Numbered from the stretch's first letter, positions 1 through 9,450 are shown. The stretch is 64,000 nucleotides of DNA from Paenibacillus polysaccharolyticus (GCF_900102085.1 NZ_FMVM01000002.1:124001-188000), one strand, 5' to 3'. The notes: a model not told the origin generated them from the letters alone. Program-made: numbers and translations.

Positions 1-825
1 GCCAACATGTTGATGAAGCTGGATGTTCAGGAGAATGGGCAACTCACGATGTCGATGTTAGCGACACCAAATAGCCCGAAACAGACGTACACCTATATTG
101 CTGACGGTTCTTTTGTGAATGAGGCAGGTACGGAGAAAGTGAAATTTGTTAAGGAAGATAACGGAAATACGTATCTTTGGACACGTTCGTATCAATCGGC
201 TCCTGGGCTCGGTCAGCTTGCTTCTTCGGAGTATAAGGCTGAAAAGCTTCAAGCCAATCTATTGTCAGACGAAGCCAAAGCTGCGTGGCAAGCGCGTGTG
301 GGTAAAGCGTATGTACTCGTGAATGAGAAACATACCTCGACTCTATATAATACAGCAATGCCGCTGATACCTATTCAGTTGTTAAGTGAGTTACCAGGTT
401 ATATTTATACGAATGCTATTACGGATGGGGATCAGGCTGTGAATCAATTGCAGATTCCGGGTGTAGCAGGTCGTGATACGATGGAATTTACCTTTTACAA
501 ACAAGACGGTGTGGAGTATGTGTCACAAGGAGGCAATATATATGCCAACCAGGATATCGTGAAACCGATCTATGCAGGTCAGCAATCCAAAACGACGATC
601 CAGTCGAATGGTTATGCCAAATGGTTCTCGATTCCAGCTGCGGCTCGCGGGAAAGAAATGAAAGTGAATTTGCCCTCCGATGGTTCATTTGTTGTGTATG
701 ATGCGTCTGGTGCCAGTCTGAATCACAGCGTAGTCAGTGGTCAATCGACAATGGTACTGCCCGAGAGAGGCTACCTTGTCTTTGCTGGTGAAGCTGGATC
801 AGTCTTTGAGATTACGTTAAAATAA
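1..825 (+). CDS. C-terminal part of a probable serine hydrolase (beta-lactamase family), 5' end outside window
   Basis: The reading frame is open from the first base and stops at 825, so about 274 C-terminal residues are seen and the true start lies upstream; the ATG at 7 is in frame but has no ribosome binding site in view. The visible part is rich in short beta strands and holds no catalytic motif. It resembles my memory of the C-terminal extension that follows the beta-lactamase-like domain in Paenibacillus serine hydrolases, but no SxxK or YxN motif is visible to confirm this. It could also be the C-terminal module of another secreted enzyme. The gene is followed directly by a good terminator. 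Confidence 0.6.
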   Translation, partial: ANMLMKLDVQENGQLTMSMLATPNSPKQTYTYIADGSFVNEAGTEKVKFVKEDNGNTYLWTRSYQSAPGLGQLASSEYKAEKLQANLLSDEAKAAWQARVGKAYVLVNEKHTSTLYNTAMPLIPIQLLSELPGYIYTNAITDGDQAVNQLQIPGVAGRDTMEFTFYKQDGVEYVSQGGNIYANQDIVKPIYAGQQSKTTIQSNGYAKWFSIPAAARGKEMKVNLPSDGSFVVYDASGASLNHSVVSGQSTMVLPERGYLVFAGEAGSVFEITLK

Positions 826-888
826 AGCATGAACCCATCTTAAGAATTATAGTTTATCGATTGAGAATTAATGCATATCTATAAGATA

Positions 889-925
889 GCCAAAAAGTCG
901 CATTTTGCGGCTTTTTGGCATTTTA
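889..925 (+). terminator. Rho-independent terminator after the first gene
   Basis: A stem GCCAAAAAGTCGC / GCGGCTTTTTGGC (889-901 and 907-919, one wobble) closes a five-base loop and is followed by ATTTTAAT. It lies 64 bp after the stop at 825. Confidence 0.8.
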
Positions 926-1128
926 ATGTTTCAAATTTAAAATTTAAGTTTCGACAACCTGACCACCAGGGTAAGTATAAGAGGACTTTTACAAGTGGAT
1001 TGAAGAAATGCCATGGAAACAAAAATGAAGGTGGGTAGAAAGAGCATTGATTGGTCAAGAGCTGAGAATAATAACCTTAGCATGATTCGGGACATACGTA
1101 TGGCATGACGTCAAGACGAGGAGGACAT
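926..1128 (+). other. Intergenic leader with no resolved signal
   Basis: This is the rest of the 303 bp gap between the first gene and the amino-acid importer. It holds a short inverted repeat CCTG-ACCAC-CAGG at 958-970 and a TATAAG at 976-981 that could be a -10 element, but no convincing -35 partner. I see no T-box, riboswitch core or open reading frame with a ribosome binding site. Confidence 0.3.
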
Positions 1129-2577
1129 ATGAAGAATAACAGGATTACATTAATTATACTTACCATGGTGCTGCTTCTGGTGTCCGGCTTTACAGGTTGG
1201 ACGGGAAGTGTGCAGGCACAATCGGATTCGGGCCAAACTTATGTGATCGGTACCGACATTACCTTCGCACCGTTTGAATTTGAGGATATAAACGGAGAAC
1301 TTGTCGGCATTGACATGGATATCCTTGCAGCGATTGCGAAGGACCAGAATTTCAAATATGAGATCAAAGCCTTAGGTTTTAACGCAGCGGTGCAGGCACT
1401 GGAATCCAATCAAGTAGATGGTGTTATTGCAGGTATGAGTATTACGGATGAACGTAAAACCCAATTTGATTTTTCCGATATGTATTTTGAATCAGGCGTT
1501 GTTATGGGCATTAAAGCGAACAATGATACAATAAAAAGCTATGAGGATCTGCGTGGTAAAAAGGTTGCAGTAAAAACGGGGACGGAAGGGTATCGTTTTG
1601 CTGAAGCGAACGCATCTAAGTATGGGTTTACCATTGTACCTTTTGATGATTCGGCGCTAATGTATGAAGATGTGAAAACGGGAAATTCTGCAGCCTGTTT
1701 TGATGATTACCCTGTATTGAAATATGGGGAGAATCAAAAAAACGGACTGAAAGTTGTTACAGAACCAGAAAAAGGTGCCCCTTACGGCTTTGCTGTAAGT
1801 AAAGGTAAAAACCAGGAGTTGCTGCAGAAGTTTAATGCAGGCCTTGCAAACATCAAGGAAAGCGGTGAATACAAGCGTATTGTAGATAAGTATATAGGTG
1901 ACAATGCGGAGACTGTTGCAAGCCTGGGACGGATGGAACTTGTAATCAAGTCTCTTCCATCCTTGCTGAAAGGTTTGGGAAACACACTTTTATATACGAT
2001 CATGTCTCTATTTTTTGCCTTTATCATCGGCTTAATCTTTGCCTTTATGAAGGTAGGACGCAACAAAATTTTACGTGGGATTGCTACCGTATTCGTGGAT
2101 GTCTTCCGGGGTATTCCGTTGCTTGTTCTCGCATTTTTCATTTACTTCGGTATCCCTCAGGCATTCGGATTTACGATGCCGCTATTCTTGGCAGCGATTC
2201 TGACGTTGAGCTTAAATGCCGGAGCATACGTCACTGAAATTATCCGTGGGGGTATTCAATCGATTGATCGCGGACAGATGGAGGCGGCTCGTTCACTCGG
2301 ACTTCCGTATCGCAAAGCGATGATGAAAATTGTCATTCCTCAGGCGATCCGTGTGATGATTCCTTCATTTATCAACCAGATGGTTATTACATTGAAGGAT
2401 ACATCGATCTTGTCCGTTATCGGGCTGGTTGAGCTTACGCAGTCTGGTAAAATCATTATTGCCAGATCCCTGGCCTCGTTTGACATTTGGTTAACGGTTG
2501 CAATAATGTACTTAATCGTTATTATAATACTGACTAAAATTGCCGATTATCTGGAGGTGAGAATCCGTCGTGGGTAA
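1129..2577 (+). CDS. Polar amino-acid ABC importer, binding protein fused to permease
   Basis: The 482-residue protein has a signal peptide (residues about 5-30, ending VQAQ), a type II periplasmic-binding-protein domain of the GlnH family (about 35-265, with the TFAPFEFED and [15 protein letters not shown] signatures), and a HisM/GlnP-type permease domain (about 270-482) with the [22 protein letters not shown] loop that contacts the ATPase. Domain fusion keeps binding protein and channel in a 1:1 ratio at the membrane. The start at 1129 is chosen because GAGGAGG lies five bases upstream; an in-frame ATG at 1105 lacks a site. The stop overlaps the ATPase gene by 8 bp, so the two are co-translated. 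The exact amino acid cannot be told from sequence; glutamine, arginine or cystine are typical. Confidence 0.93.
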   Translation: MKNNRITLIILTMVLLLVSGFTGWTGSVQAQSDSGQTYVIGTDITFAPFEFEDINGELVGIDMDILAAIAKDQNFKYEIKALGFNAAVQALESNQVDGVIAGMSITDERKTQFDFSDMYFESGVVMGIKANNDTIKSYEDLRGKKVAVKTGTEGYRFAEANASKYGFTIVPFDDSALMYEDVKTGNSAACFDDYPVLKYGENQKNGLKVVTEPEKGAPYGFAVSKGKNQELLQKFNAGLANIKESGEYKRIVDKYIGDNAETVASLGRMELVIKSLPSLLKGLGNTLLYTIMSLFFAFIIGLIFAFMKVGRNKILRGIATVFVDVFRGIPLLVLAFFIYFGIPQAFGFTMPLFLAAILTLSLNAGAYVTEIIRGGIQSIDRGQMEAARSLGLPYRKAMMKIVIPQAIRVMIPSFINQMVITLKDTSILSVIGLVELTQSGKIIIARSLASFDIWLTVAIMYLIVIIILTKIADYLEVRIRRG

Positions 2578-3298
2578 AATTAGAATAGAAGGTCTGAAGA
2601 AAAGTTTTGGTTCCAATCAGGTGTTGAAAGGAATAGACGTGACTGTGAACGAAGGAGAGGTTGTATGTGTGATCGGCCCCTCCGGTTCGGGGAAAAGTAC
2701 ATTTCTGCGTTGTGTGAACTGTTTAGAGGATATCACCGCAGGCCGTGTTATTGTCGATGATCGTGACTTAAACAGCAAAGATATCGATATCAATAAAGCC
2801 CGTGAGAACATCGGCATGGTATTCCAGCATTTTAATCTGTTTCCACACTTCAGTGTGCTCAAAAATATTATGTTTGCGCCAATGGAACTTGGCAAATTAA
2901 ATCAAGAACAGGCTAGGGAAACCGCGCTTCGCTTGCTTGACCGTGTCGGTCTGGCAGATAAAGCGGATAGCTTTCCAAGCCAGCTCTCGGGTGGACAGAA
3001 GCAGCGTGTAGCTATTGCTCGCGCACTCGCGATGAACCCGGATGTGATGTTGTTCGATGAGCCTACGTCGGCGCTTGACCCCGAAATGGTCGGCGAGGTG
3101 CTTGGCGTTATGAAAGACCTCGCTAGAGAAGGTATGACGATGATCATTGTTACGCATGAGATGGGCTTTGCCCGCGAAGTTGCGGATCGGGTTATTTTTA
3201 TGGATGGCGGATATATTGTTGAGGAAGGTAATCCTGAACAGATCTTCGGGAAACCGCAGCACGAACGCACAATCAGCTTTTTGGAAAAGGTGCTCTAA
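2570..3298 (+). CDS. Amino-acid ABC transporter ATP-binding protein (GlnQ-like)
   Basis: This 242-residue ATPase energises the fused importer encoded just upstream. Walker [10 protein letters not shown] is at residues 36-44, the Q-loop [10 protein letters not shown] near 84-93, the LSGGQ signature at 139-143, Walker [13 protein letters not shown] near 159-170 and the switch histidine in IIVTHEMG near 194. Length and motifs are those of the polar amino-acid (PAAT) subfamily. It starts with GTG at 2570 inside the end of the permease gene, behind GGAGGTGAG. A terminator follows, so the operon is two genes. Confidence 0.95.
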   Translation: MGKIRIEGLKKSFGSNQVLKGIDVTVNEGEVVCVIGPSGSGKSTFLRCVNCLEDITAGRVIVDDRDLNSKDIDINKARENIGMVFQHFNLFPHFSVLKNIMFAPMELGKLNQEQARETALRLLDRVGLADKADSFPSQLSGGQKQRVAIARALAMNPDVMLFDEPTSALDPEMVGEVLGVMKDLAREGMTMIIVTHEMGFAREVADRVIFMDGGYIVEEGNPEQIFGKPQHERTISFLEKVL

Positions 3299-3320
3299 TC
3301 CCAGTTTTATCATAGTTCAA

Positions 3321-3356
3321 CAAAAAAAAGTCGCGATATGCGGCTTTTTTGTTTTG
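3321..3356 (+). terminator. Terminator of the amino-acid importer operon
   Basis: An A-tract stem with core AAAAAAGTCGC / GCGGCTTTTTT closes a GATAT loop, so the 3' arm itself supplies the T-run. Confidence 0.75.
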
Positions 3357-3383
3357 TACATTGATTGCGTATGGGACTATAAT
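3355..3383 (+). promoter_or_regulatory. Putative sigma-A promoter for the small gene at 3472
   Basis: A perfect TATAAT at 3378-3383 sits 17 bp after TGTACA (3355-3360), or 18 bp after TTGTAC (3354-3359). It begins inside the tail of the preceding terminator and about 90 bp before the start codon. Confidence 0.5.
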
Positions 3384-3471
3384 AGGATTCCTGAAACAGT
3401 GAATATATTGTATATAACATCTACATAACACCATTTATAAAACCTATGAAAAGGAAAAGGAGCATTTGCCC

Positions 3472-3834
3472 ATGATTGAATCCGTATCTGAGACTGTACA
3501 ACGACAATCCATTGAAGCCTTTCAGTCCGTGATCCGAAAATCGGAGAACGCTCTGAAGAAAATGGTGGGGAAAGAAGCAAATACATCGGTTATAGAGAAA
3601 CGACTTCATGCACTAATTGTCAGTTTGTATATATTGGAACACACCTGGAATGGGAGAGATGATCAACATTATAGTAGCCTGGAGATATCCGAGGCACGTC
3701 ATGTGATGAATAATCTACTGCCTTCTCTTAAACGAATGATGGATAAATCCACAGTTGGAACACCACAATATACCTTACTGGAGAGAAGAATTCGAGCTTT
3801 CCAACTTGCTGTGCAGGCGATGGAACAGAAATGA
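3472..3834 (+). CDS. Small helical protein of unknown function
   Basis: I do not recognise this 120-residue protein. It has no signal peptide or membrane segment and is rich in charged residues with heptad-like spacing, which suggests a small helical bundle. The ATG at 3472 is preferred because AAAGGAG (3456-3462) lies nine bases before it; a TTG two codons earlier would be too close. The gene has its own promoter-like sequence, no visible terminator, and ends 85 bp before the TetR gene, so read-through into that operon is possible but its own function cannot be inferred. Confidence 0.75.
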   Translation: MIESVSETVQRQSIEAFQSVIRKSENALKKMVGKEANTSVIEKRLHALIVSLYILEHTWNGRDDQHYSSLEISEARHVMNNLLPSLKRMMDKSTVGTPQYTLLERRIRAFQLAVQAMEQK

Positions 3835-3844
3835 GTTGAACTAC

Positions 3845-3873
3845 TTGACAAAGAGTGATTCAAAAGGTAGTCT
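3845..3873 (+). promoter_or_regulatory. Putative promoter of the TetR-family gene
   Basis: A perfect TTGACA at 3845-3850 is followed after 17 bp by TAGTCT at 3868-3873. The expected transcription start falls at about 3880, at the edge of the operator-like palindrome 3881-3898. Confidence 0.55.
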
Positions 3874-3880
3874 TCTTTTA

Positions 3881-3898
3881 TGACAGTGATCACTGACA
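3881..3898. promoter_or_regulatory. Operator-like site 1 (TGACAGT-N4-ACTGACA)
   Basis: The sequence TGACAGTGATCACTGACA contains the perfect 12-bp palindrome CAGTGATCACTG. It covers the likely transcription start of the TetR gene and shares 14 fixed positions with the site at 4528-4545 before the exporter. This is the expected layout for autorepression. Confidence 0.65.
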
Positions 3899-3919
3899 TT
3901 TGAGTAAAAGGAGAGCTTC

Positions 3920-4510
3920 ATGTCCAATTCAAGTAAACTGAACATAAAAGAGAAGTTAATGTTAACGGCGATTGAGCTGATCTCGGTTAAGGGATATAAA
4001 AGTGTTACAACGCAGGAGATTGCCTTAACCGCCGGCGTAAGTGAGAAGACGTTATTTCGCCACTTTGGTACGAAACTAAATCTGCTCGAGAGTGCATTTG
4101 ACGAATATCATTATGTCGCAGAAATGACACGACTTTTTGAGGAAGAAGTCGTGTGGAATCTGCATTCTGACTTATTGTTAGTCAGTAAAACTTATCATGA
4201 AATCATGCATAAGAACCGTAAACTATTCATGATCAGTCTGAAGGAAATGAATCATTTGCCTGAGTTAAGAACACGAACGATAAGACATCCCCAGCAGTTA
4301 CTTGAGCTTTTAACCCGATATCTGCAAACGATGTACCAGCAAGGAAAGGTGGTTCAGATCAACGCTGAATTACAGGCTTTCTCCTTCATGGCATTGAATT
4401 ATGGCTTGTTTATTAACCATATGGAGGATCATGTACATTTTCCGTGGCTTTCATTAGAAGATGTGATTACCGAAAGTGTGTGGACGTTCACTAGGGCGCT
4501 AACGCCCTAG
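3920..4510 (+). CDS. TetR-family transcriptional repressor
   Basis: The 196-residue protein has a TetR N-terminal helix-turn-helix at about residues 31-50 (TTQEIALTAGVSEKTLFRHF) and a helical ligand-binding C-terminal domain. The start follows AAGGAGAGCTTC. The next gene, 82 bp downstream, encodes a multidrug-type exporter and both genes carry the same operator-like palindrome, so the natural reading is a local repressor released by a toxic compound that the exporter removes. The ligand cannot be predicted. Confidence 0.93.
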   Translation: MSNSSKLNIKEKLMLTAIELISVKGYKSVTTQEIALTAGVSEKTLFRHFGTKLNLLESAFDEYHYVAEMTRLFEEEVVWNLHSDLLLVSKTYHEIMHKNRKLFMISLKEMNHLPELRTRTIRHPQQLLELLTRYLQTMYQQGKVVQINAELQAFSFMALNYGLFINHMEDHVHFPWLSLEDVITESVWTFTRALTP

Positions 4511-4527
4511 TATTTTAAGTTCTAATA

Positions 4528-4545
4528 TGACAGTAAGTACTGACA
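4528..4545. promoter_or_regulatory. Operator-like site 2 before the exporter gene
   Basis: TGACAGTAAGTACTGACA keeps both 7-bp arms of site 1 (3881-3898) and differs only within the four-base centre. It lies 48 bp before the exporter start codon, next to a TAATAT (4523-4528) that may be a -10 element. Confidence 0.65.
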
Positions 4546-4592
4546 GTCAATTTTGCGTGTTTTTTTAGTAACGTAAGGAAAAGAGGGAAACG

Positions 4593-6005
4593 ATGAAGAC
4601 CACAGAGAGTTTAGAGATCCAGTATACATCTGCAACGGGCAAAGAAACTGCACTACTTCGCGTGCTTGTCTTCACTTTGATCATCTCCGTAATGAACGGA
4701 ATGATGTTTAATGTTGTCCTACCCGTCATTGGAGATCAATTCGAACGGTCGGCTTCCGAGACAAGCTGGATCGTTACCGGATATTTAATTGTATACGCCG
4801 TTGGTACAGTCACTTACGGGAAGCTAACAGATCGATATAGCATTAAACATTTAATCACATTTGGACTCTTATTGTTGGCTGCTGGCTCCGTTATAGGAAT
4901 TCTTTCTACTTCCTACTTTATGATTATTTTGGCTCGTCTGATTCAGGCCGCAGGGGCTGCCGTCATTCCAGCTCTGGCCATGATTATACCAGTTCGATAT
5001 TTTCCGCCAAACAAGCGTGGTCAGGCACTCGGTACTTCTGCGATCGGAATCGCCCTGGGATCTGCGTTAGGTCCTATTGTTGCCGGATTCGTATCCAGTG
5101 CACTTCATTGGAAGTTTCTATTTGCGATTCCGCTACTTTCGCTGTTGACGCTCCCCTTCTATAGAAAGTATTTGAATGATGAGAGGGGAGGGTATGAAAA
5201 GATGGACTATCTCGGAGGCATACTGCTCGCCGTAAGCATTGGAGCCATTTTGCTCGCACTAACTCAATTAAATTTGTGGTATTTGCTACTGGGCATTGTA
5301 GTTTTAGCCTTGTTTATCCTTCGTATTCTCCACGCAGCATCACCGTTTGTGCAGCCAGCTGTTTTTCGCAACCGCTCCTATACATGGGGAATGATTATTT
5401 CATTTGTGTTAGTTGCATGTGGATTTAGCATTCCATTTATTATTCCCCAACTGTTAACCCATGTGTATGATGCTTATCCGGCTCTGACAGGTCTAATTAT
5501 GTTACCTTCGGCCCTGATTGCAGCATTACTGGGAAGACGAGGAGGAACGTTAGCTGATGATAAAGGCAATGTCTTTTTGATTTATACAGCCTCGACGATG
5601 CTTGTTATCGGCTTCATAAGTCTATCGTTTGCTGCCGGCGTGTCATTGTTTTTCGTTTCATCCTTTCTAATCTTGGCGGTTCTTGGTCAATCATATATGC
5701 AAATTGCGCTGTCTAATACGATCGCACAGACCCTTTCCAAAGAACAGGTCGGCATTGGTATGGGACTACTGTCGATGTTTAATTTCATCGCGGCTTCTGT
5801 ATCTACAACCGTTCTTGGCAAGGTCATCGACGGGGGAGCACAGCAGATGCGTTTCAATCCTTTTATCAGCCGATCATCTGCATTTGTATATAGTAATCTA
5901 TTTATTGTGCTTGCCATGTTGGTTGTGGTAATGACTTTTGTGTATAGATGGCATTTTGATCGTAAGCCCGAAGGACAAATGAATGGATCATCTACATTGT
6001 TCTAA
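4593..6005 (+). CDS. MFS drug exporter, Tet(L)/QacA-like (14 membrane segments)
   Basis: The 470-residue protein is almost entirely hydrophobic helices, consistent with 14 segments and proton-driven drug export (DHA2-type). Features shared with Tet(L)/Tet(K) include the loop 2-3 motif YGKLTDRYSIKHLI, the RLIQAAGAAVIPAL stretch in helix 4-5 and the ALGSALGPIVAGFV antiporter motif C region. The start at 4593 follows GAGGG. The TetR gene immediately upstream and the shared operator suggest inducible expression. The substrate is unknown; homology alone does not show tetracycline resistance. Confidence 0.92.
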   Translation: MKTTESLEIQYTSATGKETALLRVLVFTLIISVMNGMMFNVVLPVIGDQFERSASETSWIVTGYLIVYAVGTVTYGKLTDRYSIKHLITFGLLLLAAGSVIGILSTSYFMIILARLIQAAGAAVIPALAMIIPVRYFPPNKRGQALGTSAIGIALGSALGPIVAGFVSSALHWKFLFAIPLLSLLTLPFYRKYLNDERGGYEKMDYLGGILLAVSIGAILLALTQLNLWYLLLGIVVLALFILRILHAASPFVQPAVFRNRSYTWGMIISFVLVACGFSIPFIIPQLLTHVYDAYPALTGLIMLPSALIAALLGRRGGTLADDKGNVFLIYTASTMLVIGFISLSFAAGVSLFFVSSFLILAVLGQSYMQIALSNTIAQTLSKEQVGIGMGLLSMFNFIAASVSTTVLGKVIDGGAQQMRFNPFISRSSAFVYSNLFIVLAMLVVVMTFVYRWHFDRKPEGQMNGSSTLF

Positions 6006-6070
6006 TAAAGCCGAAAATGCTCTTCCAAGCCAATAGTTACAATCCGTTTTTTTTTCAAAGAAATAGAGAA

Positions 6071-6102
6071 GAAGAGGTCTGTCATAAACGACAGGCCCCT
6101 TC
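6071..6102. terminator. Hairpin between converging exporter and GH27 genes
   Basis: GAAGAGGTCTGTC and GACAGGCCCCTTC form a long stem around ATAAAC. It sits in the 124 bp between two convergent stops and may serve both strands, although neither side has a clean run of T directly after the stem. Confidence 0.55.
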
Positions 6103-6129
6103 TTTATGGAACGGTTCAGGCGAAATGGT

Positions 6130-7419
6130 TCACGCAAAACGGTACAGGCGCACACCGTGCGAAGGCACATCCGTGCGTAAAATATCCTCGTTAACTTCTG
6201 TCACATCGCCACTCCATAACTCAGTTCCATGGCTTGTAGCAGAAAGGGATAAACCAACTGTATTGAGATTAAGTTCCACCGGGAGTGCTGACTGCTCGCC
6301 AACATTAAACACAGCTACATAAGTGGAACCATCGACATGAGATGCCGTCCATACGATCAGATCGCCTTGATGTAGCGCTTCTCTAGCACTATGGCTCTCA
6401 CGATGCATACGCAGAACCTCACGGTTTGTCAGCAAGGACAGCGTCCAGTCATCGTTATCCCGCAACTCACCGCCAAAGATGAGAGGAGAACGGAAGATAC
6501 TCCACAGAGACATCATCGTCAATTGCTCATCCTTAGTGAATCTTGTCCACCGATCGGCTCCACCTCCATCCACAGAGCGAATACCAATGTGCCCCAGAGG
6601 CAACATATCACAATCCGGCCAACATCCCTCCTTAGGAAGGCCCTGCCACTTACGGCAGCGGTCGAACATATCCAGAAGAAGTGGCCACTGATCCCAGAAA
6701 TCATCCGTGACCCGCCACATGTTAGCCTGTTCTGCAAAAAATTCAGCGTATTCCACGGGGGCAGGACCGGGAGACAGACTTAATACCATGGGGCGTCCGG
6801 CACGTTTGATCGCCTTCGAGATCATCTCAATCTCAGGCTGATGTGTGTCATATAATCTGGAGGCAGCGATATCATCCACTTTGACCAGATCGACACCCCA
6901 TGAAGCATACAATTCAAACAATGAATCATAGTAAGCTTGCGCGCCTTCTTTGTGGTGATCCACCCCATACATATCGGTATTCCATGGGCAGATGGAGTTG
7001 GTATGAGCGATCTCACGGGCGGTGGAGTTTGTTCCTAATAGAGCTGTGTCGGAATGAACTGCTTGCCTTGGAATTCCGCGCATAATATGAATGCCGAATT
7101 TCAGTCCCAGACTGTGAACATAATCAGCAAGTGGTTTGAATCCCTGACCATCCGCAGTTGAAGGAAAGCGGTTTTCTGCAGGCATCAGACGTGAGTATTC
7201 ATCCATAATCAGTGGAACGAAAGGGCGGTATTGCGATGAGTTAGCCAGAGGTTCATACCATTGAATATCAACGGTGATGTAACTCCAACCATATTCTTTC
7301 AAGTGTGTAGCCATATACTCCGCATTACCGCGAATTTCCTTTTCAGTGACGGCAGCCCCGTAGCAGTCCCAGCTGTTCCAGCCAAGAGGGGGTGTTGGTG
7401 CAACAAGAGTATGATCCAT
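6130..7419 (-). CDS. GH27 glycoside hydrolase (alpha-galactosidase-like)
   Basis: The 429-residue protein starts with the GH27 hallmark TPPLGWNSWDCYG (residues 9-21). The nucleophile is probably Asp182 in LVKVDD and the acid/base Asp240 in WRVTDD; a C-terminal beta domain follows from about 345. There is no signal peptide, so it should act in the cytoplasm on imported oligosaccharides. GH27 retains configuration and acts on alpha-D-galactosides, beta-L-arabinopyranosides or related ends; the usual YDNC motif is altered to VDDI, so specificity is open. The start follows AAGGAG. It lies 116 bp downstream of an AraC gene on the same strand and could be its target. Confidence 0.9.
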   Translation of the reverse strand: MDHTLVAPTPPLGWNSWDCYGAAVTEKEIRGNAEYMATHLKEYGWSYITVDIQWYEPLANSSQYRPFVPLIMDEYSRLMPAENRFPSTADGQGFKPLADYVHSLGLKFGIHIMRGIPRQAVHSDTALLGTNSTAREIAHTNSICPWNTDMYGVDHHKEGAQAYYDSLFELYASWGVDLVKVDDIAASRLYDTHQPEIEMISKAIKRAGRPMVLSLSPGPAPVEYAEFFAEQANMWRVTDDFWDQWPLLLDMFDRCRKWQGLPKEGCWPDCDMLPLGHIGIRSVDGGGADRWTRFTKDEQLTMMSLWSIFRSPLIFGGELRDNDDWTLSLLTNREVLRMHRESHSAREALHQGDLIVWTASHVDGSTYVAVFNVGEQSALPVELNLNTVGLSLSATSHGTELWSGDVTEVNEDILRTDVPSHGVRLYRFA

Positions 7420-7488
7420 TTGAAGGCTCCTTTACCTGACGTAATTTAAATTATTGCTCCAGTCACATTTATCATAATAAAGTAAAAT

Positions 7489-7533
7489 ACATTAATCTAC
7501 AGTAATGTTAAGTCTTCAATAGCAATATATTGC
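7489..7533. promoter_or_regulatory. Two inverted repeats upstream of the GH27 gene
   Basis: ACATTA-N8-TAATGT (7489-7508) and the perfect palindrome GCAATATATTGC (7522-7533) lie between the AraC stop codon and the GH27 start on the minus strand. They are operator candidates; the second contains GCAAT, as in the half-sites found upstream of other genes here. Confidence 0.3.
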
Positions 7534-7535
7534 GG

Positions 7536-8417
7536 TTAGTCAAAAAACAATCTGCGGTACACGAGGCTCTCGCCGCCGCTTCGGAATTCTCCTGGGGTAA
7601 ACCCGGTTAACCCTCGAAAAGCTTTGATAAAATAACTTCCACTGGAGTACCCCACTTGGACCGCAATCTGTTCAATGCTTAATGTCGTGCCGCGAAGCAA
7701 CTCCATCGCTTTCTCGATTCGAACGCGGGTAAGATAGGCACCTGGAGTGAGACCTGTGCTGGCCGAGAATCTGCGAATAAAGTGATATTTGGATAGAGCA
7801 ACGCGTTCAGCAAGCTGATCCACGCTGACCATACTGGCGTAGTCGCTTTCGATGTACTTCGTAGCCTGCTGAATATGTTCCGGCCAGTTCTCCCGATTAT
7901 GACGTGCAGTCGTCTGTAAGCGAACAAGCTCTGTCATGAACTGATACACACTGGATGACGCAATTAAAGGGTCCGTTATCCTTCCTGCCGCCGCATCCGT
8001 TACAATCATTCGCAGCAGACGGATGGGAGTCGAATCCATGGGGAGAGAAGCAACTTCACCTGATTCTCGCACAAACTTCTGCCAATGAGCCTGAATGAGA
8101 TCAGGACGGAAAAGTAGGAAAATGAAATGCCATGGCTCAGCACACTCTGGATGATAATAATATCGATGAGCGCTAGGGATATCAGTAAGAAAAGCCTGTC
8201 CGGAGGTCACACGGTATGTACGGTCCTTTGTTTCATAAATACCTTCTCCTGCAAGGGTGTACTGAAATAAAAGAAGAGGACCATCCGTTCGTTCCAGCCC
8301 ATCCCAGTAATACGACGGTTCAGTAATGATATCGCTCCCCGTTGCATACAGCTTACAGAGCTCAAGTTCACGATCTTCGGCAAATCGAAAACCATAGGTC
8401 CCTTTTGATAGTTCCAT
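7536..8417 (-). CDS. AraC-family regulator with cupin-type sensing domain
   Basis: The 293-residue protein has an AraC-type N-terminal beta-barrel (about 1-150, with the AGEGIYETKDRTYRV strand pair and a HRYYYHP loop) and two C-terminal helix-turn-helix motifs (about 195-285; AERVALSKYHFIRRF and IAVQVGYSSGSYFIKAFR). The ATG at 8417 is chosen for GGAGG six bases upstream; in-frame ATGs further upstream have no such site. It follows another AraC gene by 51 bp and precedes GH27, so the three may form one transcript. Such proteins usually activate sugar genes on binding a sugar. Confidence 0.92.
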   Translation of the reverse strand: MELSKGTYGFRFAEDRELELCKLYATGSDIITEPSYYWDGLERTDGPLLLFQYTLAGEGIYETKDRTYRVTSGQAFLTDIPSAHRYYYHPECAEPWHFIFLLFRPDLIQAHWQKFVRESGEVASLPMDSTPIRLLRMIVTDAAAGRITDPLIASSSVYQFMTELVRLQTTARHNRENWPEHIQQATKYIESDYASMVSVDQLAERVALSKYHFIRRFSASTGLTPGAYLTRVRIEKAMELLRGTTLSIEQIAVQVGYSSGSYFIKAFRGLTGFTPGEFRSGGESLVYRRLFFD

Positions 8418-8468
8418 GTATATCCTCCGTCCTTGGATCATTGGGTTCATACCGTAATTCAACGATAA

Positions 8469-9326
8469 TTAACACTTTTCAGTGCGATGTTTACGTACAA
8501 ACTTGCCTGGCGATGTTCCGACCATCTTGGTAAAGCTGCGAATAAAGTTGGCATAATCGCCGAATCCGGAATGATAACAGGCCTCGGTAATACTCATGCC
8601 TTCCGATAAACAGATTTGGGCGAGCTCGATGCGGCGGTTAAGTATATAGTTTCGAATCGTTAGTCCGGTATGTTTTTTGAATTGCCGGCTGATATAACTG
8701 CTGTTGGTGAATAGTTTTTCTGATAAGTGCTGTAGTGTAAGAGATTCGGTCAGATTCGTTTCAATATAGTCCATCGTATTACGAACCAGTTCAGGCATAA
8801 TGTCGGTGGGCACAAAATTTGTATGTTTAAAAGCCAGATTGGTCATGAGAAGCAGTTGGGCGATCAGCATATTTCTCATAATATCCGCACCGTAGTCTGA
8901 GGTTAGCAACATTTGTTCCACTTGGGTTGTAAGATTGAGAAATCGCTCTAACTCCTCTTCATTCAAATGAATGATGTTCCCCTTACCTTTAGGCCGATGA
9001 TCAAAACAGGCAGAGAGGTTGGTAGATGATGTGGATAATCGGTTAAGAAATGTTTTTTGTAGATTAATTGTGATTCGTTCATATTCATTCTTGTCGAGTG
9101 CAAAGGAACGATGCATTTCCTCTGGACTCAAAACAATAAGATCACCTCGCTCCAGATGGTAACATCGATTCTCGATATAGAAATTCACATTGCCGCGAAG
9201 AAAAATGTACAACTCATACCCATTGTGCCGATGGTAGAATGTGCCCATATTGTAGGTGGTGACACGATGCAGATACAGCAGATCCATCTGAATGGGGTCA
9301 TACAGGTACTCCAGCGATTCATTCAT
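8469..9326 (-). CDS. AraC-family regulator (paralogue of the one at 24067)
   Basis: The 285-residue protein has a cupin sensing domain (YHRHNGYELYIFLRGNVNF, about 27-45; RGDLIVLSPEEMHR, about 60-73) and a C-terminal AraC DNA-binding domain with two helix-turn-helices. It is closely similar along its length to the protein at 24067-24927; about six in ten residues match in the cupin part by eye. The start at 9326 follows AGGAGG. Both paralogues are divergent from a carbohydrate enzyme gene and share the composite promoter (9353-9450 here), which is good circumstantial evidence that they recognise it. Confidence 0.92.
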   Translation of the reverse strand: MNESLEYLYDPIQMDLLYLHRVTTYNMGTFYHRHNGYELYIFLRGNVNFYIENRCYHLERGDLIVLSPEEMHRSFALDKNEYERITINLQKTFLNRLSTSSTNLSACFDHRPKGKGNIIHLNEEELERFLNLTTQVEQMLLTSDYGADIMRNMLIAQLLLMTNLAFKHTNFVPTDIMPELVRNTMDYIETNLTESLTLQHLSEKLFTNSSYISRQFKKHTGLTIRNYILNRRIELAQICLSEGMSITEACYHSGFGDYANFIRSFTKMVGTSPGKFVRKHRTEKC

Positions 9327-9352
9327 ATCATGAAAGCCTCCTAATCGTTTGG

Positions 9353-9450
9353 CGCAATAAATATCACGATTTAAGCAATGAACTTGCGAACCTGAACCTA
9401 TAAAATGGTACCATCCTAGCATCTTGGTTTAAAATTTGCAAGCGTTTTCT
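9353..9450 (+). promoter_or_regulatory. Composite activator/cre promoter, copy A
   Basis: Half-site CGCAATAA at 9353-9360 is repeated as (A)GCAATGAACTTG from 9374, 21 bp later. A -10 hexamer TAAAAT at 9401-9406 begins 27 bp after the second half-site start. A cre-like TGCAAGCGTTTTCT at 9437-9450 starts 36 bp after the -10, so it would lie downstream of the transcription start. The second half-site covers the -35 position and no canonical -35 exists, which fits activator-dependent transcription toward 9484. Confidence 0.7.

Noticed and set aside
926..1128. Riboswitch or T-box in the leader of the amino-acid importer
   Set aside because: No conserved core, specifier or terminator/antiterminator pair could be found.
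4593..6005. Tetracycline resistance gene tet(L)/tet(K)
   Set aside because: The protein belongs to the same transporter group but similarity by eye is to the fold and motifs, not close enough to claim the substrate.
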